From assembly GCF_016899755.1 (NCBI RefSeq), contig NZ_JACJJC010000002.1, forward strand, positions 184,504 through 248,503: a stretch of 64,000 nt of DNA, written 5' to 3'. The stretch's first letter is position 1; every line of letters begins with the position of its first letter. Positions 29,498 through 39,348 of the stretch are shown here, piece after piece. A program made the translations under genes and the position numbers. Source of the DNA: Sutterella massiliensis (lineage in GTDB: Bacteria; Pseudomonadota; Gammaproteobacteria; Burkholderiales; Burkholderiaceae_F). The notes under the pieces are model-generated. The model was not told where the DNA came from. It worked only from the letters and a program-made list of their open reading frames with translations, and ran no database searches.

Positions 29498-31837
29498 ATG
29501 AAGACGTACGGTCTCAGCATGCCGCGCGCCCTCGGTTCACTTTTGAAGAACGCGCACTCGGCAGCGAAAGACGCCGCTCGGGCGCTACTCGCGTTCGGCA
29601 CGGCGCTCGCCCTAGGCGCGGGCGTCGCCGCGCCTGCCGCTGCGGCGCCTTCTGGCGACGGGTGGCTCTCGGCGATCGACGCAGCCAAGGGTGCGGCATC
29701 CGGCCAACGAACGGAGCCGCGCCACGTGCGCGTGCGCCTTGCGGCCGAAAACGATGCGTTGACGCCGCAGGCGGAGAACCGCTTGGCCGTCGTCTTCGAG
29801 CACGAGGCGGGCTGGCACACCTACTGGAAGAATCCGGGCGAAGCGGGGCTGCCCCCGGAATTCACCTTTACGCTGCCGCCGGGCTTCAAAGCCACGGCGC
29901 CCGCATTCCCGCTCCCCGAGCGGCTCCTCACAGGCAACATCACGAGCTTTGGCTACGGGGGTGAAACCGCGTTCCCGCTTCGCGTCGAGATCCCGCGCTC
30001 GGCGGGCACCTCGGGAAGCGTTCGTATTCGGCTGCACGTCGATTATCTCGCCTGCCGCGACATGTGCGTGCCGGAATCGGCCGACGCGGAGTTGCGGCTG
30101 CCGCTGCGCGTTTCCGCCAAGCCCGGTCCCGATGCCGCCCTGATCGGCGAGGCGCTCAAACGCATTCCCGAAACGCCCGCGAGCGCCGAGTCGCTACGCG
30201 CCGTGATCGACGGCACGAAGATCCGCATCGACGAGCTCGCGGGCCTGCCCGTGAAGCGTTCGCTCGACTTCTTCCCGAGCGAACGCAACGTCGTCAACTA
30301 CGCCGAAGCCCCCGTTTTCGAAACGCGGGCCGCAGCGTTGAGCGAAGCCGACGGACAGTCGTCCTCGGCTGACGTAACGCTTGAGCGCGCCGCGGCGAGT
30401 TCGCTCTATATCGCCGCGCACGAAAAGTTCGCCAACGCGCCTACGGAAGCCATTGAAGGCATTCTCGTCGCCGACGGCGGCCCCGCCGCTGGCGGCTGGG
30501 CGATCGAAGCGTCGATTCCGCTTGAAGCGGGCGAGATCGTGCCGCCTGCGGCGCCTCGAAGTGCCGCGGCTTCAAGCGACGCAGGCGCGGGCGCTGCTTT
30601 TGCAGATCGCGGCGCCTGTGCGGCGCAGTCCCTCACGACGCTCTCGGCGCTCGTCTTCGCCTTCGCGGGGGGCCTCATTCTCAATCTGATGCCGTGCGTC
30701 TTCCCGGTGCTTTCTTTGAAGCTCCTGCAGCTCATCGGCGGCGCGCAACGCGGCGAACGCCTCCTCGGGCACGGTCTCGCCTTCACGTCGGGCTCCGTCC
30801 TCACGATGGCCGTGCTCTCGGGCGTGCTTCTCGCACTTCGCGCGATGGGGGGCGCCCTCGGCTGGGGCTTTCAGCTGCAGTCGCCCTGGGTGGTGGCGCT
30901 TCTCATTCTGCTCTTTGGCGCCATCACGATGAACCTCGCAGGGCTCTTCGAGTTCACTGCTGGGTCGCGCGTTGCCGACGCCAAAGTGCTGCGCGACGCA
31001 CCGAAGACGGGCTTGGCAAGCTCGTTCCTCACGGGCGTACTCGCCGTCATTGTCGCGAGCCCCTGTACGGCACCCTTTATGGGAGCGGCTTTGGGCTACG
31101 CACTCACGCAGCCCGCCATTGAGGCGCTTCTCGTCTTCGTGGCGCTCGGGCTAGGGATGTCGATGCCGTGGTTGCTCCTTTGCGTCTTCCCGCAGTGGGC
31201 CAAGCGCCTTCCCAAGCCCGGTCCCTGGATGGAAACCTTCCGCAAAATCATGGCCGTTCCGATGGCCGCAGCCGTCATCTGGCTCGGCTGGGTGCTCAGC
31301 AAGCAGGTCGACTTCTTCGGCATGCTTGTGGTCGTCTGCGGTCTCGGTGCGACAGCCGTCTTCTGCTGGCTCCTCGGACGCGAGCAGTGGGGGCTCGGGC
31401 GCAACCGCCCGGTCATGGCTGCCATGGCGATTCTCGCGGCGGCTTCCGTCGCGGCGGCGAACCTCGAGATGTTCGTGCGTGCGGACCGCACCGTTGCCGA
31501 GGGCTGGCAGCCTTGGAGCGAAGCGGCCGTCGAATCCGCACTCGCGCAGGGCCGACCGGTCTTTGTCGACTTCACGGCCGCGTGGTGCGTTACGTGTCAG
31601 GCCAACAAGCTTGCCGCACTGGAGCGCGACGAAGTTGTCGAACGCTTCAACGAACTCGGCTACGTGCGCCTCATGGGCGACTGGACGAACCGCGATCCCG
31701 CGATCACATCGGTTCTCGAAGCGTTCGGCCGCAGCGGCGTGCCACTCTACCTCATCTACCGCCCGGGCGGCGGTGTTGAGGTGCTCCCCGAGCTTCTAAC
31801 ACCCTCGATCGTGCTCGAGGCGATCGGGAAAAAGTAA
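29498..31837 (+). CDS. dsbD: DsbD/ScsB-type thiol:disulfide interchange reductase
   Basis: This membrane protein carries electrons from cytoplasmic thioredoxin to periplasmic thiol proteins. After a signal peptide comes a periplasmic domain with GWHTYWKNPGEAGLP and the redox pair C186/C190 (CRDMC), the pattern of ScsB rather than classical E. coli DsbD. The membrane part (about residues 378–655) has C400 in LMPCVFP and C523 in ASPCTAPFMG. The C-terminal thioredoxin domain has C697 and C700 in WCVTC. All six cysteines are present. The length is 779 residues. A DsbG-like candidate client lies 4 kb downstream. Confidence 0.92.
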   Translation: MKTYGLSMPRALGSLLKNAHSAAKDAARALLAFGTALALGAGVAAPAAAAPSGDGWLSAIDAAKGAASGQRTEPRHVRVRLAAENDALTPQAENRLAVVFEHEAGWHTYWKNPGEAGLPPEFTFTLPPGFKATAPAFPLPERLLTGNITSFGYGGETAFPLRVEIPRSAGTSGSVRIRLHVDYLACRDMCVPESADAELRLPLRVSAKPGPDAALIGEALKRIPETPASAESLRAVIDGTKIRIDELAGLPVKRSLDFFPSERNVVNYAEAPVFETRAAALSEADGQSSSADVTLERAAASSLYIAAHEKFANAPTEAIEGILVADGGPAAGGWAIEASIPLEAGEIVPPAAPRSAAASSDAGAGAAFADRGACAAQSLTTLSALVFAFAGGLILNLMPCVFPVLSLKLLQLIGGAQRGERLLGHGLAFTSGSVLTMAVLSGVLLALRAMGGALGWGFQLQSPWVVALLILLFGAITMNLAGLFEFTAGSRVADAKVLRDAPKTGLASSFLTGVLAVIVASPCTAPFMGAALGYALTQPAIEALLVFVALGLGMSMPWLLLCVFPQWAKRLPKPGPWMETFRKIMAVPMAAAVIWLGWVLSKQVDFFGMLVVVCGLGATAVFCWLLGREQWGLGRNRPVMAAMAILAAASVAAANLEMFVRADRTVAEGWQPWSEAAVESALAQGRPVFVDFTAAWCVTCQANKLAALERDEVVERFNELGYVRLMGDWTNRDPAITSVLEAFGRSGVPLYLIYRPGGGVEVLPELLTPSIVLEAIGKK

Positions 31838-31851
31838 AAGCGCTCGCCAAG

Positions 31852-31882
31852 AAAAACGGCGTCCGGTTCGGACGCCGTTTTT
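31852..31882. terminator. Bidirectional terminator, dsbD / dacB-like
   Basis: A 14-base perfect stem (AAAAACGGCGTCCG with CGGACGCCGTTTTT) around the loop GTT has T-runs on both strands. It lies between two convergent genes and should stop both. Confidence 0.85.
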
Positions 31883-31900
31883 CGTTGGCGGCAATCGCTC

Positions 31901-33595
31901 TCAGCGGGAGGCGGGCAGTTCATACACCCAGTCGATCACCCGGTCGAGAAACGGAATCCCGCGAGCGACGCTTTTAGCGCCGTGCACACTCGCATAAATC
32001 GCGTAGCGCTCGCCCGCACGCGTCTGCACGTAGCCGCCGATCGCTCGCACGTCGTTCAAGAACCCCGTTTTGATGCGCCCGTGCGCGACGGCCGTCTTGC
32101 GCCGGACCATGGTGCCGTCCTCGCCGGAAATCGGAAGCGATGCGGCAAATTCCGGCCAGTACGGTCCTTGCCAGCCTGCGGCGAGAATCTCGCTCATGAC
32201 GCGGCCCGTCACGCGCGTCTCGCGCGAAAGCCCCGAACCGTTCTCGATGTAGACGGCCTTCTCGTCAATGCCTCGCTCGCGCAGCCACTCGGCCACAACC
32301 GTGCGGGCGTCTTCGAGGGTCGTGCCGCGCGGGAATTCCTTGAGTTCAACCGCCTTGGGCGACGCGTTCTTGCTGGCGGCGGCCTTCCCGGCGTTCGCAG
32401 CTTTCTCGGATTTGGCCGCTTTTTCTTCGGCGGCTTCGGCTTTTCGAGCCGCCTCTTCCTCTTCTTTCACCTTCTTTTGGCCGAGCGTGAGAAAGACGTG
32501 CCGGGCCATGGTGTTGTTGGACCATTTATTAATGAGGGGGAGCACTTCGGAGAGCGAAGGCGACATGCGCGTAAAGAGCCGCTCAGCCGATTCGGGCACG
32601 CGTCCCTCGACGACGCGCCCCTTCCACGTGCGACCGTCCTTTTCCCAAAGTGCGCGGAAAACGCGCTCGAAGTATTCGTCAGCCTCGAACGCAATCACGT
32701 TGTAGACCTTCGGACCGCATGCGCGCGGCAGTCCCCCGTTGAAGACGACGCGCTTGGCGCCTGTTTTCTCCGTGCGCAGCTTGAAGCCCAACTTCGTTTT
32801 CCAGTCGCCGCACCCGCCTTTGGTGAGCTTCACGGTTTTCGGCAGCCGCACGCCCGCCATCGGCGGTAGCGCGACAACGCGCGCTACGCCCGCTTCGCGA
32901 TCGGGCACGAGTTCGAGCGAGAGGTTGCGGTAGTTGAGCAGCGCCGCATCGGGTCCGAGGTTGTAGGGGCGAGAGCTTCTGCCGTCAAAGGCGCTCTCGT
33001 CGATCGGCGGCACGTTGAAGTACGAGCGATCGACAACGAGATTGCCCGTGATGTGCTTGACGCCGAGCTGTGCGAGCTTGTCGACCTGAAGTGCAAAGTC
33101 TTCGATCACAAGCGTCGGGTCGCCGCCGCCTCGTACATAGATGTTGCCCTTGAGCCGCCCTTTGGCGTCCGGTTCGGCATCGGCAAAAAAACGCGTGTAC
33201 CAGTGAAAGCCCGCGCCGAGCGTCTCGAGTCCGACAAGCGTCGTCACGAGCTTCGCGGTCGAAGCGGGCCGCACGCTGCGCTCGGCATTAAGTCCGTAGC
33301 GCAGCGGCAGCGTCGAGACGTTCGAGCGGCCCGACGCGTCGAGCCTCACGCCTTCGAGCGGCATCACGGCAATCACGACATCGTCAAGATCGACCTTGTA
33401 GCGCTTGGCAGCGCCCGCAATCGCTTCGGGCACACTCGAGACGGCCTTTGCCGTCTTGGCGACACTTTCGCTCGGCTTGGGCTGCGCCGCCGCAGGGCTT
33501 GCAGCCCAGAGCGTGAAGCACGCCGCGCAAAGCGCGGCGCCAAGAGCACGCATCGGCGTGCTCTGCTTTAGGAATCGTGCTGAAGATGCTCTCAC
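31901..33595 (-). CDS. dacB: D-alanyl-D-alanine carboxypeptidase, PBP4 family (S13)
   Basis: The protein trims or hydrolyses peptidoglycan cross-links in the periplasm. Motifs of family S13 are present: PASTAKL (SxxK) near the N-terminus, SNN (SxN) and IKTGFL (KTG) near the C-terminus. The GTG at 33595 has GAGGGTGA upstream and gives a signal peptide ending SPAAA; an ATG at 33553 is an alternative. Directly after the SxN motif lies an insertion of about 45 residues made almost only of Lys, Glu and Ala. The length is 564 residues, against about 480 in E. coli. Confidence 0.9.
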   Translation of the reverse strand: MRASSARFLKQSTPMRALGAALCAACFTLWAASPAAAQPKPSESVAKTAKAVSSVPEAIAGAAKRYKVDLDDVVIAVMPLEGVRLDASGRSNVSTLPLRYGLNAERSVRPASTAKLVTTLVGLETLGAGFHWYTRFFADAEPDAKGRLKGNIYVRGGGDPTLVIEDFALQVDKLAQLGVKHITGNLVVDRSYFNVPPIDESAFDGRSSRPYNLGPDAALLNYRNLSLELVPDREAGVARVVALPPMAGVRLPKTVKLTKGGCGDWKTKLGFKLRTEKTGAKRVVFNGGLPRACGPKVYNVIAFEADEYFERVFRALWEKDGRTWKGRVVEGRVPESAERLFTRMSPSLSEVLPLINKWSNNTMARHVFLTLGQKKVKEEEEAARKAEAAEEKAAKSEKAANAGKAAASKNASPKAVELKEFPRGTTLEDARTVVAEWLRERGIDEKAVYIENGSGLSRETRVTGRVMSEILAAGWQGPYWPEFAASLPISGEDGTMVRRKTAVAHGRIKTGFLNDVRAIGGYVQTRAGERYAIYASVHGAKSVARGIPFLDRVIDWVYELPASR

Positions 33596-34023
33596 GGGCT
33601 CACCCTCGAAGGAAAAAAAAAGAAAATGCACCACACTTTTTCTGCGGACTTCTTTTGATGATACCTCCAACGGAAAAGCGAGCTCCGCACTACGACGCCG
33701 TCTTTATTTCACGCAATTACGTCGTCTCTAAACGCTTTTTCGCGCCTTTTTGCCGCCTTTTGACAGACTTTCGGCCCTGCTTCGACAAGCGCCTCCGTCA
33801 CTGAAAACAATCGAAATATTTTTTTGCCTGACGCTCTTGAAAAAAATTGGGCCCGTCCCCATATGGGGAGTATGCATGGCGAAAGCGCCGCGAAGTCGGG
33901 TCGGATGCCCGCTCGCAGCTGCGCCTTCGGCCGGTTTTTTCTTCGTCCGCCTCCCGATTCGGCGGCCCCAGGAAGGGCACCCGCGGAGACGGCAACCAAG
34001 TTTGTTGATTGGAGATATCTGAG
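33596..34023. other. Divergent control region, dacB / groESL
   Basis: This 428-base gap holds a heat-shock promoter for groESL. I searched for the CIRCE repeat (TTAGCACTC…GAGTGCTAA) and do not see it. There is no supported gene. An A/T-rich stretch near 33600–33720 may contain the dacB promoter, but no clear pair of boxes is visible. Confidence 0.5.
33836..33864 (+). promoter_or_regulatory. Sigma-32 (RpoH) promoter of groESL
   Basis: CTTGAA (33836–33841), a 15-base spacer and CCCCATAT (33857–33864) match the RpoH consensus almost exactly. The predicted start gives a leader of about 150 bases before groES. Confidence 0.85.
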
Positions 34024-34311
34024 ATGCAGATCCGTCCTTTGCATGACCGCGTCATCATCAAGCGCCTTGAAGCCGAAACGACGACCGCCTTCGGCATCGT
34101 CATTCCCGACGCCGCCGGTGAAAAGCCCGATCAGGGCGAAGTCATCGCCGTGGGTCCGGGCAAGCGCGATGAAGCCGGCCGCATCATCACGCCCGACGTC
34201 AAGGTCGGCGACCGCGTGATCTTCGGCAAGTACTCCGGCCAGACCGTCAAGGTCGACGGTGAAGAGCTTCTCGTCATGCGCGAAGAAGACATCATGGGCG
34301 TTCTCGAATAA
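34024..34311 (+). CDS. groES: Co-chaperonin GroES
   Basis: GroES caps the GroEL folding chamber. The 95-residue product begins [18 protein letters not shown] and has the mobile loop region [20 protein letters not shown]. The five codons in frame before the chosen ATG are not part of the family. It is cotranscribed with groEL, 52 bases downstream. Confidence 0.98.
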   Translation: MQIRPLHDRVIIKRLEAETTTAFGIVIPDAAGEKPDQGEVIAVGPGKRDEAGRIITPDVKVGDRVIFGKYSGQTVKVDGEELLVMREEDIMGVLE

Positions 34312-34360
34312 TCGCCTTTGATTTCGCGCACACAATTTCCGATACGAATTTACTGATTAA

Positions 34361-36007
<1,647 letters not shown>

Positions 36008-36075
36008 TCTTCGCCGCTTCTTGGCTTCAAGCATGCGCCAGGCGCTTTAACGAGCGCCGACGCATGCAGGAATTC

Positions 36076-36112
36076 AAAGGGCGTCCTCTTTTGCGGAGGA
36101 CGCCCTTTTTTT
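36076..36112 (+). terminator. Terminator after groEL
   Basis: AAAGGGCGTCCTC pairs with GGAGGACGCCCTTT around a short loop and is followed by seven T residues. Confidence 0.9.
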
Positions 36113-36142
36113 GTCGAGTCTTGCTCTCGACGGGGTTCAACC

Positions 36143-36772
36143 TTAGAGATCGATGCCCGTCACGGACACAAACTCTTCGCGCTTCATTTCCGGAATCGGC
36201 ACATAGCGACCGTTCGTCGTCTTCATCACGCCGAAGGGCACCTCACGGCCGCCCGCGCGGCGATAAATCTTCGAATTGTCCCAAACGGCCTTCTGCATAT
36301 CGAAGGGAATATCCATCTTGCGCACGTCCAAGCCCCGGAAGTCCGGATCCTTGAAGTGATCGCGATGCAACTTCCAAGCCGCGATGGGGTCCTTGGCCGC
36401 GAGAATGGCCGCCCCCTGAAGCGGGCTCCAAGGGGAGAGAAGCGCCACCGGGAACCAAACGAAGTTCACTTTGTCAAAGAACGGTTCAAACTGCGCCTCT
36501 TCCCAAACGCACCAACTGCACTGGGTATCGAAAAGCATGTAGACAGTGGGCGCGTCTTTGACTTCGGAGATGCGCAGGCCCTTGCCGCCCTTTTCAAGCT
36601 CGACGAAGAGCTCTTCGAGATTGAGGTCCGTCGGCACGCGGGGTTTGGCGGGCCACTTTGACTCGTAGGCGTTCGCAAGAAGCGGTGCGCCCGAGGCGCC
36701 CGCCGCGGCCAAACCGGCCGCAAAGGCCGCACGCAGCGCGCTGCGGCGGTCCATTCGATAGTTAAAGCTCAT
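36143..36772 (-). CDS. DsbG-like thioredoxin-fold protein with Tat-type signal
   Basis: The product is a predicted periplasmic thiol protein. The N-terminus carries RRSALRAAFAAG and a hydrophobic stretch ending ANA, a plausible twin-arginine signal. A CSWC redox motif follows in MLFDTQCSWCVWEE. The segment VNFVWFPVALLSPWSPLQGAAILAAKDP resembles DsbG (read here in two parts: VNFVWFPVALLS and PLQGAAILAAKDP). REVPFG may supply the cis-Pro. DsbC and DsbG have an N-terminal dimerisation domain; here only about 35 residues lie between the signal and the fold, so it is probably monomeric. GGGAGGAAA precedes the ATG at 36772. It might be kept reduced by the DsbD-type protein. Confidence 0.75.
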   Translation of the reverse strand: MSFNYRMDRRSALRAAFAAGLAAAGASGAPLLANAYESKWPAKPRVPTDLNLEELFVELEKGGKGLRISEVKDAPTVYMLFDTQCSWCVWEEAQFEPFFDKVNFVWFPVALLSPWSPLQGAAILAAKDPIAAWKLHRDHFKDPDFRGLDVRKMDIPFDMQKAVWDNSKIYRRAGGREVPFGVMKTTNGRYVPIPEMKREEFVSVTGIDL

Positions 36773-37111
36773 GCTTTCCTCCCATAGAAGTCGCGGTGCA
36801 TGCGCCCTGCGGGATGCCTTCGACCGCCCGAGCGAGCGCTCGGGCCGCCAAGTCCCGACGAGGACGTTTGCGTCGAGTCGGCTTTCATCGTAGCGCAATC
36901 ATGCAGTCCTGTAATCAACCGATTGCGCCCGATTTCGCCTCGATCCTGCCCAATCGGCTTCGCAAAGCGCCTCAAAATGTCTGGTTCAACTGCAGGCGCT
37001 TCGGTAGAATGACGCCCGACCTCTTCGGGCTCGACCGAGTGCAGCCCTTTTGCGCGCTCGGGCCCTTGCGCTCGAGAATCGTTTCCCCGGCTTTTTATAT
37101 TTTTTGACGCC
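36773..37111. other. Divergent region upstream of pyrF
   Basis: No gene is supported in this 339-base gap. TAGAAT at 37005–37010 is a possible minus-10 element for pyrF, but its minus-35 is poor. Other open frames here lack family features. Confidence 0.4.
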
Positions 37112-37927
37112 ATGACCTTCACCGAGATGCTTGCCGCGCGCTGGCAAAGCGCCAATTCGCTTCTTTGCGTCGGCCTCGACCCGAACCCGGCGCGCTTCCC
37201 GCTGCCCCTTCAGGGCAAGCCCGGCGCGATCTACGATTTCTGCAAAGGCATCGTCGACGCCACGGCGCACGCCGTCTGCGCCTTCAAGCCGCAGATTGCC
37301 TATTTTGCGAGCTGCGGCGCCGAGCGCGAGCTCGAAGACGTGATCGCTTACATCCACGAAAATCATCCCGGCATTCCGGTGATTCTCGACGCCAAGCGCG
37401 GCGACATCGGCTCGACGGCCGAACACTACGCGCGCGAAGCGTTTGAACGCTACAAGGCCGACTGCGTAACGCTCTCGCCCTATATGGGGTTCGACACGAT
37501 CGAACCCTACCTCGCCTACCGCGACAAGGGTGCATTCATCCTCTGCCGCACCTCCAACAAGGGCGGCGACGATTTACAGATGCTCAAGATCGACGGCGAA
37601 CGCCTCTACGAGCGTGTCGCGCGCCTCGTTTCCAGTGACTGGAACACAAACGGACAGCTCGGCCTCGTCGTGGGTGCAACCTATCCCCTTGAACTCGCGA
37701 GCGTTCGCAGCATTGCGCCCGACGTACCGCTCCTTGTGCCGGGTATCGGCGCGCAGGGCGGCAGCATCAACGACTGCGTCAAGGCCGGCCGTACCGAGCG
37801 CGGCGACGGCATGGTGATCAACTCGGGCCGAGCGATCATCTACGCGAGCAAGGGTGAAGATTGGCAGGAAAAAGCCAAAATCGCCGCCGAAGAAACGCGC
37901 GACGCGATCAATAGCGCCCGCCTCTAA
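37112..37927 (+). CDS. pyrF: Orotidine 5'-phosphate decarboxylase
   Basis: PyrF makes UMP from OMP in pyrimidine synthesis. The catalytic [15 protein letters not shown] motif and the N-terminal [13 protein letters not shown] mark the longer type 2 subfamily of about 270 residues. [11 protein letters not shown] and [13 protein letters not shown] form the phosphate site. The length is 271 residues. Confidence 0.97.
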   Translation: MTFTEMLAARWQSANSLLCVGLDPNPARFPLPLQGKPGAIYDFCKGIVDATAHAVCAFKPQIAYFASCGAERELEDVIAYIHENHPGIPVILDAKRGDIGSTAEHYAREAFERYKADCVTLSPYMGFDTIEPYLAYRDKGAFILCRTSNKGGDDLQMLKIDGERLYERVARLVSSDWNTNGQLGLVVGATYPLELASVRSIAPDVPLLVPGIGAQGGSINDCVKAGRTERGDGMVINSGRAIIYASKGEDWQEKAKIAAEETRDAINSARL

Positions 37928-37959
37928 AGCGAGCCGCTCCGGCGCTCTACGCGCCGAAC

Positions 37960-37999
37960 AAAACGGGCGTCCCGATCCGATCGAGGGCGCCCGTTTTTC
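37960..37999. terminator. Terminator between pyrF and the DUF945-like gene
   Basis: AAAACGGGCG pairs with CGCCCGTTTT across a loop with some further pairing. T-runs follow on the plus strand and, less strongly, on the minus strand, so it can serve both convergent genes. Confidence 0.75.
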
Positions 38000-38031
38000 T
38001 TGAGTGCTTCGCTTACGTGCGCTCGGTGCGC

Positions 38032-39348
38032 TCAGAAAATCGGCACGCCGTTGGCGCGAACGCCCGCCGTCGACAATTCGAGGTGCGACTGGTAGAAGCC
38101 CGATACAAGACGCAGCGCACCGCTTTCAATAAAGGGAGCCGCCGTCTTTTCGTCGATCATTGAGGCCGGAACCGATACAGAGAGCGCACCGAGCGAGACG
38201 CCTCGATTCGGATCGAATGCGGCCGCACGGTCGCGTTCGGCGTCGCCCATGAAGGCGATGCGCCCGGCGGCTTCGGCGCGCTCGCCCTTGTGCTCGAGCG
38301 AGAGCGTTTCAAGGTTGAGCGCGAGACCGCCGCGCATGAACGCATCTTCAACGGCCTTGACGGCACCCGCCGCCAAAAGCGACTCGTCGCCGAGCGCGAG
38401 CATTGCGACCTGCAGCCCCACAAGATTGTCGGCCAAGGTCTGCGTCAAACCTTCGAGATGCAGACGCACCGCGATTCGGTCGCCGATTGCCGCATTCTCA
38501 AAGACAGGCGACTCGACGGCGCCGTCGAACGTCTGCCGCCAGCGGGCATCCGGCTTCTCACCGGCAGCGGTCTTCTGCGTTTTATCCGACATTTCGGCCT
38601 TGCCGGTCTTTTCCGCATCGGCCGCTTTCGCGAGCGTTGAAGCGAGCGCGAGCGACTTCATCGAAAAACCTTCACCCGAAATCACGCCGACGCGAAGCGA
38701 AGCTTCGCTCGGAAAGAGGGGTGCTAGGTGCTTGAGCGTTTCGGCGTCGGGTGCTGCTTTTTCTTCATAGCACAGTGCAAAGTCCTTGACGGAAAGCTGC
38801 TGCCTGCCGCCCGCACTGCACCCGAAGCCTTCTCCCGCGTAATCGAACCGCACGAAGCGGCCGTCCTTCACCGCCCCCTCGAACCGCAAGGGTTCGACCG
38901 TGCAGGTGAGCGCTCCGGGACCGGCCTTGCCGTCGGGCAGATAGTCAAACCCGGCTGTCCGCCAACGGACCGGCACCTCTTTGCGCCACGGCGCCCATTC
39001 AATTTCAAGTTCGTCGCGAAAACCCGCTACGCCCATATCCGCCAAGACGCGGCCGAGATCGCGGCGATCGTCGAGTGACGCACGCACCACGGTCCCGAAG
39101 CCGTACTCAGCTCGACCCTGCCAGCGCGCGGCAAAGTTCCCCGCGGCCTCACCGATGCGAACGGAAAACTCGGTCGAAAGGAAGTCCGACCCGGTAATGT
39201 CCGCTTCAATCGAAACCCCCTCGGGTGCGGCAGCCGCAAAATCGCGGAGCGCCGTCTCAAATGCGCGCTTTTCCGTCGCAACGAGCCCCACGCCCGCTGC
39301 TGCGGCGAGAGCAACCGCGACGACACCCCCAATGAGTTTTTTATTCAT
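38032..39348 (-). CDS. DUF945-like (YdgA family) exported protein
   Basis: I assign this to the YdgA/DUF945 group with moderate confidence. It has an N-terminal signal or anchor (KLIGGVVAVALAAAAGVGLVA), a region rich in alternating beta strands (YGFGTVVRASLDDRR, LTCTVEPLRFEGAVKDG) and a C-terminal segment ALRLVSGFYQSHLELSTAG typical of the group's end. A Lys/Glu/Ala-rich stretch lies near residues 235–270. The function is not known. The ATG overlaps the end of the CBS-domain gene by eight bases, so the two are probably translated together. The length is 438 residues. Confidence 0.65.
   Translation of the reverse strand: MNKKLIGGVVAVALAAAAGVGLVATEKRAFETALRDFAAAAPEGVSIEADITGSDFLSTEFSVRIGEAAGNFAARWQGRAEYGFGTVVRASLDDRRDLGRVLADMGVAGFRDELEIEWAPWRKEVPVRWRTAGFDYLPDGKAGPGALTCTVEPLRFEGAVKDGRFVRFDYAGEGFGCSAGGRQQLSVKDFALCYEEKAAPDAETLKHLAPLFPSEASLRVGVISGEGFSMKSLALASTLAKAADAEKTGKAEMSDKTQKTAAGEKPDARWRQTFDGAVESPVFENAAIGDRIAVRLHLEGLTQTLADNLVGLQVAMLALGDESLLAAGAVKAVEDAFMRGGLALNLETLSLEHKGERAEAAGRIAFMGDAERDRAAAFDPNRGVSLGALSVSVPASMIDEKTAAPFIESGALRLVSGFYQSHLELSTAGVRANGVPIF

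Noticed and set aside
33596..34023. CIRCE operator upstream of groESL
   Set aside because: No TTAGCACTC…GAGTGCTAA repeat is present; the sigma-32 boxes explain the region.
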